From Candidatus Poribacteria bacterium (GTDB lineage Bacteria; Poribacteria; WGA-4E; WGA-3G): a stretch of DNA of 64,000 nt. The position numbers and the translations under genes were made by a program. The notes under the pieces are model-generated. The model was not told the origin of the DNA, made no database searches, and saw nothing but the letters and a program-made list of their open reading frames with translations. Below, piece by piece: positions 44,043 to 55,412 of the stretch. Within the stretch, counting starts at the first letter, position 1. Every line of letters begins with the position of its first letter. The stretch covers positions 30,012 to 94,011 of the forward strand of contig JAJDUH010000011.1 of the NCBI GenBank assembly GCA_022826805.1, read 5' to 3'.

Positions 44043-45257
44043 ATGCTTTCTAATGAGACAATCAGTCTAATTCACTTAAACCTGATTCAAGGAGTTGGAC
44101 TCAAAACCGTTCAAGTCTTGCGCGATGTTTTTGGTACAGCAGAGCGAGCGCTTCGGGCGACAGCAGATGAGCTGAGAAAAATAGATGGACTTTCGCCTGC
44201 TATGTGCGATCTATTGATTCAAAAGCCTGTTTTGTATCCGATAGAGCGTGAGCTGGAATTAATCAACAAATATGGCTGTCAGGTCCTAACGCTTTACGAT
44301 GACGCATATCCACAACACTTGAAGGTGATTGATGTACCACCCCTGGTGCTTTACATCAAGGGTGAACTGACACCGGAAGACTCGCTGAGCATTTCGCTCG
44401 TTGGTTCTCGGAATGCCAAGGATTACGGGAGAAAGGTGAGTTATCAACTCAGTTATCAACTCGCCCAACGAGGACTGACGGTTGTAAGCGGACTCGCGAG
44501 AGGTATTGATACCTCGGCACATCGCGGTGCCCTTGAAGCAGGTGGTAGAACCCTCGCAGTCATGGGAAACGGATTGGGCGTTATCTATCCGGCATCGAAT
44601 CGCGACTTCGTTAAGAAAATTGAGGCATCTGGGGCACTTATTTCCGAATTCCCAATTGGAGTCAAACCGAAACCGGGCAATTTCCCACGCCGTAACCGTA
44701 TCATTAGCGGATTGACGCTTGGAACTGTTGTGGTAGAAGCGTCAAATCGCAGTGGGGCACTCATTACCGCACGTCTCGCTGCTGAACAGGGCAGAGAAGT
44801 CTTTGCTGTGCCGGGAGAAATCTTTTCTGAACTTTCAGCTGGTACCCATAGGTTGATTAATGATGGTGCGAAACTTGTTAACAACGTAGATGATCTCCTC
44901 AATGAACTCCCCCAGCACGCAGTAAACCAGATACAGCCTGCAGCCTCAACATCGTCGGTGGATATAGAGACAGTGTCTTCACAAAAATCCCCGCTTGAGA
45001 AAGATAATTCTAAACCCGCAGCTACGCAACATCCCTCCAAAGCACAACAACCTGTCCAGAGTGCACCTCCACCGGATTTAACACCAGACGAAAGAACAGT
45101 TTTCGATGCTATTGGAGTTCCGTCATCGCATATTGATACCATCGTTCGGACGACACAACTCCCGATTAGTCAGGTTTCAAGTGTGCTTTTGATGCTTGAA
45201 CTCAAGGGCATCATTCAGCAGTTGCCAGGCAAACAATTCACTAAGGTTAATGAATAG
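44043..45257 (+). CDS. dprA: DNA processing protein DprA
   Basis: A 404-residue protein that loads RecA on incoming single-stranded DNA in natural transformation. An N-terminal helix-hairpin-helix part (1-65) leads to the Rossmann core: GSRNAKDYGRKV, VSGLARGIDTSAHRGAL, GVIYPASN and SEFPIGVKPKPGNFPRRNRIISGL. The linker at about 295-345 is long and rich in P, Q, S and A. A C-terminal winged-helix domain (350-404) ends the chain. GGCGGAG precedes the ATG. Confidence 0.94.
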   Translation: MLSNETISLIHLNLIQGVGLKTVQVLRDVFGTAERALRATADELRKIDGLSPAMCDLLIQKPVLYPIERELELINKYGCQVLTLYDDAYPQHLKVIDVPPLVLYIKGELTPEDSLSISLVGSRNAKDYGRKVSYQLSYQLAQRGLTVVSGLARGIDTSAHRGALEAGGRTLAVMGNGLGVIYPASNRDFVKKIEASGALISEFPIGVKPKPGNFPRRNRIISGLTLGTVVVEASNRSGALITARLAAEQGREVFAVPGEIFSELSAGTHRLINDGAKLVNNVDDLLNELPQHAVNQIQPAASTSSVDIETVSSQKSPLEKDNSKPAATQHPSKAQQPVQSAPPPDLTPDERTVFDAIGVPSSHIDTIVRTTQLPISQVSSVLLMLELKGIIQQLPGKQFTKVNE

Positions 45258-45277
45258 CACAGCGAACAGGAAATTGA

Positions 45278-45517
45278 ATGGGAACGAACCTAACTTTTCA
45301 ATATGACAGGGACGCTGATATTTTGTATGTCAACACTTGTGCACCCTATCCTGAACAGGAGAGTGAGGAACTCGCTGATGAGGTTATTGCGCGTCTCAAT
45401 CCAAACACGGGGGACATCGAAAATCTTGAAGTCCTATTTTTCTCCACGCGTTTGCTACGCGAAGAACTATTTCATTTACCGATCTCTGCTCATTTGCAGC
45501 TCAGCGAAAATTTATAA
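45278..45517 (+). CDS. DUF2283 family small protein
   Basis: A 79-residue protein whose start (LTFQYDRDADILYVN) and middle (ADEVIARLNPNTGDIENLEVLFFS) match the DUF2283 pattern (YDxExDxLYI and the turn before GxIxGxEI). Function unknown; such proteins are small beta-rich cytoplasmic units often found near toxin systems or housekeeping genes. It sits 20 bases after dprA and 40 bases before tsaD. Confidence 0.78.
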   Translation: MGTNLTFQYDRDADILYVNTCAPYPEQESEELADEVIARLNPNTGDIENLEVLFFSTRLLREELFHLPISAHLQLSENL

Positions 45518-45557
45518 GAAATACTCATAGTAGCGAACAGACACGAACCAAAGAAAT

Positions 45558-46613
45558 ATGAAGATACTCGGCATTGATACCTCATGTGATGAAACCGCTG
45601 CTGCAGTTGTTGCTGATGGCAGGGAAATCCTGTCTAATGTTGTTGCATCGCAAATAGATGTACACCAAGAATACGGTGGTATTGTCCCTGAACTCGCATC
45701 CCGTAAACATATCGAGGCAATCAACTATATTGTCCGTCGGTCATTGGCAGAGGCAGATGTTACATTTCAAGATCTGGAAGCGATAGCCGTGACAAATCGT
45801 CCCGGCTTGATTGGAGCGTTGTTGGTCGGTGTTGCGGCGGCAAAGAGTCTCGCCTATTGTCACAATCTGCCGTTGCTCAGTATTAATCATATTGAGGGAC
45901 ATATCTACGCCAATGTTATGGTGCATGATATGCTACCATTTCCACATATCTGTCTCACGGTATCTGGAGGGCATACCTTGCTCGTAGAAGTTCACGAGGG
46001 CTGGCAGTACAAAGTGTTAGGGAGTACACAAGATGATGCCGCCGGTGAAGTCTATGATAAGGTCGCCAAGTACCTTGGGCTCGGTTTCCCTGGGGGTAAG
46101 ATCATTGATGATCTCGCGCAGAAAGGCGACCCATTGAGAATAAAGTTTCCCAGACCAATGCGAGATAGCGGGGACTACCAATTCAGTTTTAGCGGTATCA
46201 AAACCTCAGTACGTTATTTCGTGGAGAAGGCACAACGCGCAGGCGTACTTATAAAAAATGGACAGAAGGATGTTGAGAATACAAATCCTGATATGGTAAC
46301 CATTGAAGATATTGCTGCCAGTTTTCAGGCTGCCGTGGTTGACATTTTGGTTTACAAGTCGCTCCATGCCGCAAAATCCACAGGTGCAAGCGCAATAACG
46401 TTGACAGGTGGGGTTGCTGCGAATAGCGAATTGCGCGCTTCACTGAAAACCGCCGCTGCGGAGGTTGGTGCTGAAGTCTACTATCCGCCGATGAGTTTAT
46501 GTACAGATAACGGGGCAATGATTGCCGGTATCGCCTACCAGAAATATCAACAGGGGTTGCGAGATGGACTCTCTCTAAACGCCGCTGCGAATGGCTCTAT
46601 CGTGGATGTCTAA
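45558..46613 (+). CDS. tsaD: tRNA N6-threonylcarbamoyladenosine synthase TsaD
   Basis: A 351-residue ASKHA-fold protein that transfers threonylcarbamoyl to A37 of ANN-reading tRNAs. GIDTSCDETAAAV at the start, the metal ligands H111 and H115 in NHIEGH, SGGHTLL and TGGVAANSELR with MSLCTDNGAM near the end are all present. tsaC, which supplies its substrate, follows 15 bases downstream. Confidence 0.96.
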   Translation: MKILGIDTSCDETAAAVVADGREILSNVVASQIDVHQEYGGIVPELASRKHIEAINYIVRRSLAEADVTFQDLEAIAVTNRPGLIGALLVGVAAAKSLAYCHNLPLLSINHIEGHIYANVMVHDMLPFPHICLTVSGGHTLLVEVHEGWQYKVLGSTQDDAAGEVYDKVAKYLGLGFPGGKIIDDLAQKGDPLRIKFPRPMRDSGDYQFSFSGIKTSVRYFVEKAQRAGVLIKNGQKDVENTNPDMVTIEDIAASFQAAVVDILVYKSLHAAKSTGASAITLTGGVAANSELRASLKTAAAEVGAEVYYPPMSLCTDNGAMIAGIAYQKYQQGLRDGLSLNAAANGSIVDV

Positions 46614-46628
46614 TGGAAGGAGCGGACC

Positions 46629-47240
46629 GTGGAATCTGATATGCATCTTGAAGCTGTCCAGCACCTGAAATCAGGTGGTATTATCGCTATCCCCACTGAC
46701 ACAGTCTACGGCTTGGCAGCGGATCCGTTTAATGCAGATGCTGTGCAAAGGCTCTACACAATAAAGGGACGTCCAGACGGTAAACCGATTCCGCTTGTCC
46801 TTAGTTCGGTCGCAGATGTTCACAGCGTTTCCCAAAACCTCACTGGATTCTTTTTTCATCTCACAGATCGTTTTTGGCCCGGTGGTTTGACTATCGTTGT
46901 TGAAGCGAAGAGCCTGCTGCCGGTATTGACAGCCGGTGGGGACACTGTCGGGATCCGTATTCCAGACAATCCGCTACTTCTACAAATCCTACGCGCATTT
47001 GGCGGACCGGCGGCGATAACAAGCGCAAATCGCTCAGGCGAACCACCCGCTACATCTCCCGAAGAAATTGATGAAGAACTCGCATCGCGAATTGATATGA
47101 TAGTCGATGGAGGCAAAACACCAGGTCCCATCCCTTCAACAGTGTACGACATTTCTGTCTCACCTCCACTTATTCGACGACACGGCGTGATTTCGGAAGA
47201 GACACTCGCAAAGGAGTTGGCGTGCTACAACAGGCTTTAA
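46629..47240 (+). CDS. tsaC: L-threonylcarbamoyladenylate synthase (TsaC/YrdC)
   Basis: A 203-residue enzyme that makes threonylcarbamoyl-AMP from threonine, bicarbonate and ATP for t6A modification. GGIIAIPTDTVYGLAADPFN, IKGRPDGKPIPLVL, RFWPGGLTIV and TSANRSGEPP mark the YrdC domain; there is no C-terminal Sua5 domain. Start is GTG 46629 behind AAGGAG. Adjacent to tsaD, a direct functional link. Confidence 0.94.
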   Translation: MESDMHLEAVQHLKSGGIIAIPTDTVYGLAADPFNADAVQRLYTIKGRPDGKPIPLVLSSVADVHSVSQNLTGFFFHLTDRFWPGGLTIVVEAKSLLPVLTAGGDTVGIRIPDNPLLLQILRAFGGPAAITSANRSGEPPATSPEEIDEELASRIDMIVDGGKTPGPIPSTVYDISVSPPLIRRHGVISEETLAKELACYNRL

Positions 47241-47806
47241 AACAGCTCCTTCAATTCTTAGCCACTCCGACCGGACAGTCGGTACTCCTCGGTGTAGTCA
47301 GTTTTATAGCATTGGCGATCATCTATAATAAGCAGAGACAGATTCCGGGGTTGACGGTAGCAGTTATTCCAGAAGATACGTGGTTTATTAACCGGGACGA
47401 TAACCATCGCCTCGCCATCGTTGTATCCTTGCATCTCATTAACAAATCAAGTGCACCTATTCGGATTCGGAGGTGTAAACTGAGTGGGTATTCACCCAAA
47501 TCTCCGCCTGAAAAGTTGTTTCTACAAGGACATGATACAACTGTTGAACTTACATATCCGAAGTACGATCTCTTTGTTGATGTAGGTAGCCATCCTGCCG
47601 AGCACACTTCCGAATATGTTCTTAATCCTTACACCGAACAACGCATGTGGGTCTTCTACCGATCTGGCATTGTTACGATGACAAATATGCTTAGGGCACC
47701 GGTTGTCCTCAGGGATGTCAACCGAAAGCGGAAGGCTCTCCAAATAGCAGTGCCTCGCAATATGGAGCAGATTCAGCTCTATCGCGAGGCAGCAATGCGT
47801 TGGTAA
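47222..47806 (+). CDS. membrane-anchored protein of unknown function
   Basis: A 194-residue protein starting at a GTG inside the end of tsaC (19-base overlap). One hydrophobic segment at about residues 17-35 anchors it, and the remaining 155 residues look like a beta-rich domain (LAIVVSLHLINKSSAPIRIRRC). No family recognised. The arrangement resembles the anchored protein encoded at 61690-62469, though I see no clear sequence relation. The strong overlap suggests co-translation with tsaC. Confidence 0.68.
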   Translation: MLQQALKQLLQFLATPTGQSVLLGVVSFIALAIIYNKQRQIPGLTVAVIPEDTWFINRDDNHRLAIVVSLHLINKSSAPIRIRRCKLSGYSPKSPPEKLFLQGHDTTVELTYPKYDLFVDVGSHPAEHTSEYVLNPYTEQRMWVFYRSGIVTMTNMLRAPVVLRDVNRKRKALQIAVPRNMEQIQLYREAAMRW

Positions 47807-47807
47807 T

Positions 47808-48851
47808 TTAGGCGAGTTCACTCATCTGGACGGATCTACCGCCTGCCTCTGCGGACATGTCTGCCGCGAAAACAACACGATGTGATTCAAACGCTGTGTC
47901 AAAATCTGTCAACGGCATCGATTCATTTCGTCCAATACTATCAATGAACGCTTGGAACTGCGGTTCGTATGGATGGTCGCTGACATCACCCGAATCGATC
48001 AGTGAAGTTTCAAGCGTGCTCCACTTGCTTTTATCCATCCCTTTGAGTTTCGCGGAATAGATACGATTGTCAAGTAGACTTCCTTCGCTTCCGACGAGGT
48101 GGATGTGGAAGTAATACGGTTGCAAGCAATCTACACAAGAAGTAACTTTCCCAATTTTTCCGCCACCTTCAAACTTGAGAAGACTCACGCTTGTTGTTTT
48201 GTATTCGTAGGGTTGAAAGACAACGCCTGTGGATTGTGTCTGGTAACTGGTGACCTCTTCAACCGTTCCATCCATGAAGAAGAGAAGGGCATCAAGCGCA
48301 TGGCATCCAGCAGTGAGTAAAGTACTGCCACCAAAGTCTTTTTTGATGTTCCATTCGTACTGACCGTACCAAGGTCCGATGCCGTGATAGTAGTCAACTT
48401 CGGCGTAGTGAAGTTCACCAAGCAAACCTTCATCAATGACAGAACGGATCATCGTAAAATGTGCACTATATCGACACTCAAAACAGACGCAAACATTGAC
48501 GCCTGCGCTTTTGACAGCATCGCGAATGGCTTTTGCATCTTCGTAAGTGAGGCAAATCGGCTTTTCTATGATGAGATGTTTACCGGCTTCTGCAGCAGCA
48601 ATGGCTTGTTCAGCATGAAATGGGTGTGGTGTACAAATATCAATGATATGTATATCCGGATCGGCGACCATTTCATCAAAATCTGTGTAAGCTTTGAGTG
48701 GGGTGCCATACGTTTCTGCCAAGACAGATTCATCGTGTTCTCGACGTGAGCATATAGCGGTAACAGCACCACCTGTAACATTTTTAAAAGTTTCGATATG
48801 GGCACCGGCTACCCAACCGAGTCCAACGATTCCAACATTTAGATTATCCAT
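47808..48851 (-). CDS. Gfo/Idh/MocA family oxidoreductase
   Basis: A 347-residue NAD(P)-dependent sugar or inositol dehydrogenase-like enzyme. The N-terminal Rossmann motif GLGWVAGAH is at residues 11-19, followed by [15 protein letters not shown] and the EKP motif ([13 protein letters not shown]) near residue 95 that carries the catalytic lysine. The C-terminal alpha/beta domain includes [18 protein letters not shown] with the usual histidine. Substrate unknown. It is convergent with the preceding gene, one base apart. Confidence 0.92.
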   Translation of the reverse strand: MDNLNVGIVGLGWVAGAHIETFKNVTGGAVTAICSRREHDESVLAETYGTPLKAYTDFDEMVADPDIHIIDICTPHPFHAEQAIAAAEAGKHLIIEKPICLTYEDAKAIRDAVKSAGVNVCVCFECRYSAHFTMIRSVIDEGLLGELHYAEVDYYHGIGPWYGQYEWNIKKDFGGSTLLTAGCHALDALLFFMDGTVEEVTSYQTQSTGVVFQPYEYKTTSVSLLKFEGGGKIGKVTSCVDCLQPYYFHIHLVGSEGSLLDNRIYSAKLKGMDKSKWSTLETSLIDSGDVSDHPYEPQFQAFIDSIGRNESMPLTDFDTAFESHRVVFAADMSAEAGGRSVQMSELA

Positions 48852-48977
48852 TCTGCGACTCCTTTGAATCCTGTACTTACTGGGAGATGTGGCTTAGCAA
48901 GCCTGTATTGAAAAGTCCAGACAGCTGCGAATAATTAGGGATATTATATCACAGGTTCGGATTTTTAGGAAAAAAAT

Positions 48978-49138
48978 AGGGCTATTCAGTTTTCGATTCC
49001 GATCTCGGTTTCCATTGACAGATGTTAACGCTTTTTCGTAGTATCGCGAGCATGAAGAAACACCCCAGCAAAAACACTCGCTCCTACAGAAGAAAATATA
49101 CACATACATAAAGGGAATATGTAAAGCTAAATGACCCT
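48978..49138. mobile_element. 161-bp MITE-like element related to the right-edge insertion sequence
   Basis: The left end AGGGCTATTCAGTTTTC (48978-48994) and the right end, read inward as AGGGTCATTTAGCTTTA (49138-49122), form imperfect terminal inverted repeats. The right end matches the end of the insertion sequence at 63862 over 20 of 23 bases, including the region of its transposase stop. The interior has no transposase frame that I can recognise. It lies between the oxidoreductase start and the guaB promoter. Confidence 0.5.
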
Positions 49139-49301
49139 GGGGAAAAAATGGTTGCTATAATTTTCGTTTTCATGTATAGTTAAATATGGGAAGGTGTTAA
49201 CTTAATTTTACAAAACCGATTATCGGGTGCTTGTATCTCGTTTATAGGTATACGTCCAAAGAGAATCTGAAACTCTCTTTCCCATTTGCCCGACAAGTTT
49301 C

Positions 49302-49330
49302 TTGACATTAAAAGAAGAAAATGCTATAAT
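49302..49330 (+). promoter_or_regulatory. consensus promoter of guaB
   Basis: TTGACA at 49302-49307, 17-base spacer, TATAAT at 49325-49330 preceded by TGC: a full-consensus extended -10 promoter. It gives a leader of about 120 bases that includes CCCC-ACAACG-GGGG (49382-49395) and then TCTTT. Confidence 0.85.
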
Positions 49331-49365
49331 ATATCAAAATTGGATGGCAAGACTTTTTGGCGTAA

Positions 49366-50958
<1,593 letters not shown>

Positions 50959-51106
50959 CTATAACTCGGATGTGCCTTTCGCTATGCCGTCGACTCCTGA
51001 TTGCTAATGTAAGAGATAGATGTGCGAGTTACAGAGACGATTCGACTTCACAGGAAACCTGCCCGAAACGAAGTGGAGGGCAGTCCAGGAGGCCATAATT
51101 AGAAAA

Positions 51107-51655
51107 ATGAAAGTTAGCGAACAAATGTCTTTTTGGGATAGACTCTATATCCCAGCGTTGATTAAGGGGATGCTTACCACGCTAAAGCATATCCCGAAAA
51201 AGAAATTAACCTACCAATATCCTGAAGATCCGAGGAGTGTGGATGAACGCAATGAACGCTATCGCGGCATTCACAAACTGACGACAACAGAGAAGGACGA
51301 GATTAAGTGTGTTGCATGCTTCTTGTGCGCGACCGCTTGCCCCGCCGACTGCATTACTATCCAGGCAGCACCCGCGCCAGAGGGTTGGACGACGCACGAA
51401 GGCTATCAACGGGAAAAGTACCCAGATGTCTTTGAAATCAACATGCTCCGTTGTATTTTTTGTGGATACTGTGTTGAGGCTTGTCCTGAGGATGCTATTC
51501 GTATGACTGGCTTGACGCTTCCGCAATACTTCCGTGAACGCCAAAAAGAAGGTGAAAGCCTTGGTAGTTCCCGCAGCGACTTCGTTTTTGATCGAGATAT
51601 GCTCGTCGCGAACAACGACATTCCGCAAGAAGGGCTTAGTGTTGAAGCAAAATAG
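51107..51655 (+). CDS. nuoI: NuoI-like 4Fe-4S subunit of NADH-quinone oxidoreductase
   Basis: About 182 residues from ATG 51107 (a frame from 51020 would give 211). Two tetranuclear cluster motifs are clear: CVACFLCATACP near residue 68 and CIFCGYCVEACPEDAI near 115, with MLTTLKHIPKKKLTYQYPEDPR before them as in NuoI. In complex I this subunit carries clusters N6a and N6b in the electron path to quinone. No other nuo gene is in the window, so the complex is encoded elsewhere or this gene is a detached copy. Confidence 0.88.
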   Translation: MKVSEQMSFWDRLYIPALIKGMLTTLKHIPKKKLTYQYPEDPRSVDERNERYRGIHKLTTTEKDEIKCVACFLCATACPADCITIQAAPAPEGWTTHEGYQREKYPDVFEINMLRCIFCGYCVEACPEDAIRMTGLTLPQYFRERQKEGESLGSSRSDFVFDRDMLVANNDIPQEGLSVEAK

Positions 51656-51676
51656 GTGCATCGTTCGAGACAGTTA

Positions 51677-52228
51677 ATGACATCTTATGCTCCCTTTCCT
51701 AACAAAAAGTACGGTATTATCTATGCAGATCCGCCGTGGGACTACAAAGGGCAGCTCCAACACACAGGGAGTGGTGGAAAAGATAGTGGCGGCGCAATTC
51801 GACATTATCCGACTGTGCCGGTATCAGAGATGGCGACTTGGGATATTGCCGCAATCAGTGAAGAGAATTGTCTGCTTTTTATGTGGAGTTCGTCCCCACA
51901 TTTGGATCAAGCGATTCAACTCGGCAAGGCTTGGGGGTTTCGGTGGTCAACTGTTGCCTTTGTCTGGGATAAAGAACGCGTAAACCCAGGATTCTATACG
52001 ATGAGTCAGTGTGAATTGTGCCTCGTTTTCAAACGCGGCAGAATTCCGCAACCCAGAGGCGCGAGAAACGTCAAACAGCTCGTTCAAGCGAAACGGACAC
52101 GTCACTCTGAAAAACCTGATATCGTCCGGCAACGGATTGCGGAGATGTTTCCTGATCAGTGTAAAATTGAACTGTTTGCACGGAGACAGCACCAAGGTTG
52201 GGACGCTTGGGGGCTTGAAGTGTCCTAA
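51677..52228 (+). CDS. MT-A70 family adenine methyltransferase
   Basis: About 183 residues from ATG 51677; a GTG at 51656 directly after nuoI is also in frame. GIIYADPPWDYKG holds the DPPW catalytic motif of N6-adenine methyltransferases of the MT-A70 class (D18-W21). CELCLVFKRG and the C-terminal KIELFARRQHQGWDAWG are typical of phage and prophage members. It probably methylates adenine in DNA. No matching nuclease is adjacent, so it may be an orphan or a phage remnant. Confidence 0.9.
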   Translation: MTSYAPFPNKKYGIIYADPPWDYKGQLQHTGSGGKDSGGAIRHYPTVPVSEMATWDIAAISEENCLLFMWSSSPHLDQAIQLGKAWGFRWSTVAFVWDKERVNPGFYTMSQCELCLVFKRGRIPQPRGARNVKQLVQAKRTRHSEKPDIVRQRIAEMFPDQCKIELFARRQHQGWDAWGLEVS

Positions 52229-52589
52229 GTTTCATGAATGCTTATTGGGCACGGATGTGTCATCAGGTCAGCCGATAAGGCGGGAGCAAAAACTATTTTT
52301 TTGAGTTATCATTTTGGTTGATATAGACATAAGACGCGAGTGATCAGGACTAACCTTCAGTTGAAACTGAAGCGGGCATCAATATCATTATATTTTTGAT
52401 ACCTTTTAATCTTTCAGATGACACCCCATAGAAAGAATAGGGGCTCGTGTTCTATATCTTATTAACTTAAGAATTTATAACTGACCGGACATAACGATTT
52501 TAGCAAAGAGGCAGCCTTTATATATGTCTTGGTCATTGACAAATTTATTGCCTAAATTTATTTGAAAGGCAGACGACTGAATCGACCCA
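52229..52589. other. AT-rich gap before the 934-residue gene
   Basis: No coding frame is seen. A TTGACA at 52536-52541 has only a weak -10 candidate (TATTTG, 52559-52564) 17 bases later. There is no clear ribosome binding site before the ATG at 52590. Confidence 0.5.
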
Positions 52590-55394
52590 ATGCAAGGATT
52601 ATCGCTTAATTTTCGTTCAAACGCGCTTTTTGCGTTGACTGATAAAATCAAATCCAGTATTGAGGGGCGGATGAGTTGGGGGGACACCTTTGGCTTGGGG
52701 CTCGGTGTGAAGGCGGATAAACATCTAATTGTTTGGACTCCAAAAGAGACTTCAGAAGGTGACATTCTACCCGGTTTCGACTCAGAAGATGGTGAGCTTA
52801 CAGTGAAGATGAAACCGCGTCCAGGGGCATGGGTCTCCTGGATTGACGAGGCGAAAGTCTCTGCTGATGCTCACGACGACTATGACCGGGTACACAGAAG
52901 CATACAGGAACTGGAACGCAATGCACGGCAAATCACGGATTTTGCCGATGGTGTCGTTACAGACATCACTATTCAGAACTTGGGAAAATCCCTAACGCTC
53001 TCCGAACTTACGCAAGAAGTTTTGAAGGCACGCTTGGCAATACCGAGTACCGTCAAAACTGGTGGTTATGTCCTGGCGCAAATTGATGATGCCAATACCG
53101 AGGAAATACCCGCGGCTACTGTTATCATTCCAGAGCAGACGCACATTCATCGCGTACACCTCAATGAGGACGCCCTTTTTGGACAGTTATTGAAAGCCGA
53201 CTACAATGTACTCCTTGTAGTCCTCCGAACTCATATTAAACAGTACCCTGATTTGACCGATTTAGGGCACAGTTTGGCACTTCATACACGTCTTTCCAAG
53301 GTCTTTGACGATGGAGATGAAGAGACGCCAGACACAACGGAAGAACTTAATCCCGTTCAGGTACTCGCCACGGCGGCGGTTTACAACCCACTCGAACCGG
53401 ATACACTTCAGTTCGTTCCTATCGCATTTAATGCACCTGTGGAAGAAATTGAAACGGCAATCACTGATGGCTCGAAGAAAATTGAAGCGTATACGGTGAA
53501 AGCCAACCAGCACGCCTACCAGTTGATGGCACAATTTCAACAGGGTGTGGAAACGCGTTTGCGGGCACTTGTTCTTGGGCCCGGACAACGCGTCCATAAT
53601 AAGGTATGGGACGATCTGGTGATTCGAGAACTCCGGAATACGATACTCACTTTTGTCGAATTCTATGCAACGTGTCTTACTGAATACTTTGATGAGGATA
53701 TTGCAACAGCGAAGAAGGATGTCCTCATAGAAAATATTGACCCTATGATAGAGTTCTGGCAATTACAGGATAATCCGCAGTTAACCCTGAATCATCTCAT
53801 TCAATCCTGTTACAAACTCGCAAATCAAGTGCTTGATCGAGCGACCGGGCTGTTTCATGACTTAGTGTTCGAGCATGATTTCATTGAAACCGGACTTGTC
53901 ACGCAGGTTGAATTCTTAACTTTCGAGAATAACGAGCTTTTAAACGAGATTTATTTACCGAGATGGACGCGTGGGACAGTGCGTGAAAAGATGGCAGGCA
54001 TAGCCCTCCGGTCAACTTTACATCCTGCCCAAATTGAACGTCTTGGGACCATCTGGTTAGAATTGCTGGTACTCGCGAATTTTGCAAGTCAACACAATCA
54101 GGATTTTGAAACTATTATCCAACCGTTCGTTGATCTGCTATTGGCGGTTAAAAGGACGGGACAGACACAGCGCCGAAATCAGCAGACACAGCAGCGCCGC
54201 GGTGCCGCCAACTTTGCCGGTTTTGAAATTCCCGATGACGATTTTGAACAGCTCCTCAACCATGTGAAGCTGCATTTGCCAACGATAAAGCAGTGGTTGG
54301 AAAATCCACCTCCGAAAGTAGACCAGCAACAACATTACGCAACCCTGTGGACGTTGCTCCTTGATGGTAAATTGCGTGAGCGGCTCCTCGCCGACATCCA
54401 ACCTACCTGTGATATTAATCTTAGTGTACCAGACCAAACAAAAAGGCTAATCACCCTTATGTTGGGGAGTACACTGATTATCCAAGCCGAAAAGGACCGG
54501 AAGTTGATAGAACGCAACCTGAATCGAGCACTTATCTCTAAAACCGGGCGGGAATTGGCAAATGTCACTACACCGGCTATGCTTGCTATACACGGCGATA
54601 CGCTACTCGCAATCCTCTATGAAGAATTGTTAGGTTATCAGGGCACTTTGGCGAAACGCGCAAACCGGCTCGCGAGTACGCCCCAAAAAAGGAAAAAGCG
54701 GAAGCAACAGCAGGCACGGAACGGAAGTGCAAGGGATGTTAAGGCTGTCGAGGCGGAACGGGAAAAGGTCGAAGAACTCATGACTTTCCTGAGACCTTAT
54801 CGGCAGGATGAGGTTATTGGCACTTTAGCTACGGCTGGACTCGACCCACTTGCCGCCAATCTTGAGGATATCCGAAAGCAACAGGTACTCAGTTTCGATG
54901 TCAGTGATCTGCCCACGATAGGTGAAACATGGCTTAGCGGAAGTAAGAGCGTTGAAGATTATCCGAATTTGCGGGTGTTTCTCTTGCAGAATCAGCTACC
55001 TATATCCACAACGGGTAGGCTACTGATGGAATTGCGACAACAATTTCCGGATGAACTCTTCAACCACGTATTAGGGCTTATCCAAGAGGTCAAGGAACTT
55101 CAAAGCGACGACTATAAGGGGGAGTCGCTCAATCAGTTTGTCTCTTATATATCTGAAAAGGTCTGGCGATGGGAATTGACTCAGATTACAGAAGCTGAAC
55201 TTCCACTTCTCCTGAAGGAGAAAGTTCTCGCATCGGCAATTTGCTATGAAAAAGAGGTCGAAACCTTGATGGAGTATGTTGAACGTTACGATGAACTGAT
55301 CTCCACGAAACTCACAGCAGATTCAGAACTTGATAACCATCGTCAACATCTTGAAGAACAGTTTCAAGCGATTGTTGAAACCATGTTGGTGTAA
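52590..55394 (+). CDS. large orphan protein of unknown function
   Basis: A 934-residue protein with no signal peptide, membrane segment or motif that I recognise. Residues 1-75 look beta-rich (SWGDTFGLGLGVKADKHLIVW); about 95-230 is mixed; from about 290 onward it is mostly helical, with a Q/R-rich stretch near 525-540, a very basic stretch near 703-718 (QKRKKRKQQQAR) and a helical C-terminus. It may be a scaffold or large cytoplasmic assembly subunit. The downstream dehydrogenase-like gene starts 18 bases after its stop, so the two probably act together. Confidence 0.6.
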   Translation: MQGLSLNFRSNALFALTDKIKSSIEGRMSWGDTFGLGLGVKADKHLIVWTPKETSEGDILPGFDSEDGELTVKMKPRPGAWVSWIDEAKVSADAHDDYDRVHRSIQELERNARQITDFADGVVTDITIQNLGKSLTLSELTQEVLKARLAIPSTVKTGGYVLAQIDDANTEEIPAATVIIPEQTHIHRVHLNEDALFGQLLKADYNVLLVVLRTHIKQYPDLTDLGHSLALHTRLSKVFDDGDEETPDTTEELNPVQVLATAAVYNPLEPDTLQFVPIAFNAPVEEIETAITDGSKKIEAYTVKANQHAYQLMAQFQQGVETRLRALVLGPGQRVHNKVWDDLVIRELRNTILTFVEFYATCLTEYFDEDIATAKKDVLIENIDPMIEFWQLQDNPQLTLNHLIQSCYKLANQVLDRATGLFHDLVFEHDFIETGLVTQVEFLTFENNELLNEIYLPRWTRGTVREKMAGIALRSTLHPAQIERLGTIWLELLVLANFASQHNQDFETIIQPFVDLLLAVKRTGQTQRRNQQTQQRRGAANFAGFEIPDDDFEQLLNHVKLHLPTIKQWLENPPPKVDQQQHYATLWTLLLDGKLRERLLADIQPTCDINLSVPDQTKRLITLMLGSTLIIQAEKDRKLIERNLNRALISKTGRELANVTTPAMLAIHGDTLLAILYEELLGYQGTLAKRANRLASTPQKRKKRKQQQARNGSARDVKAVEAEREKVEELMTFLRPYRQDEVIGTLATAGLDPLAANLEDIRKQQVLSFDVSDLPTIGETWLSGSKSVEDYPNLRVFLLQNQLPISTTGRLLMELRQQFPDELFNHVLGLIQEVKELQSDDYKGESLNQFVSYISEKVWRWELTQITEAELPLLLKEKVLASAICYEKEVETLMEYVERYDELISTKLTADSELDNHRQHLEEQFQAIVETMLV

Positions 55395-55412
55395 TTTCCC
55401 GAAAGGTGATAG

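Noticed and set aside
48902..49118. Weak open frames inside the 161-bp element and its left flank as a transposase remnant
   Set aside because: The plus-strand frame ending in the right terminal repeat shows no convincing match to the transposase tail at the right edge.
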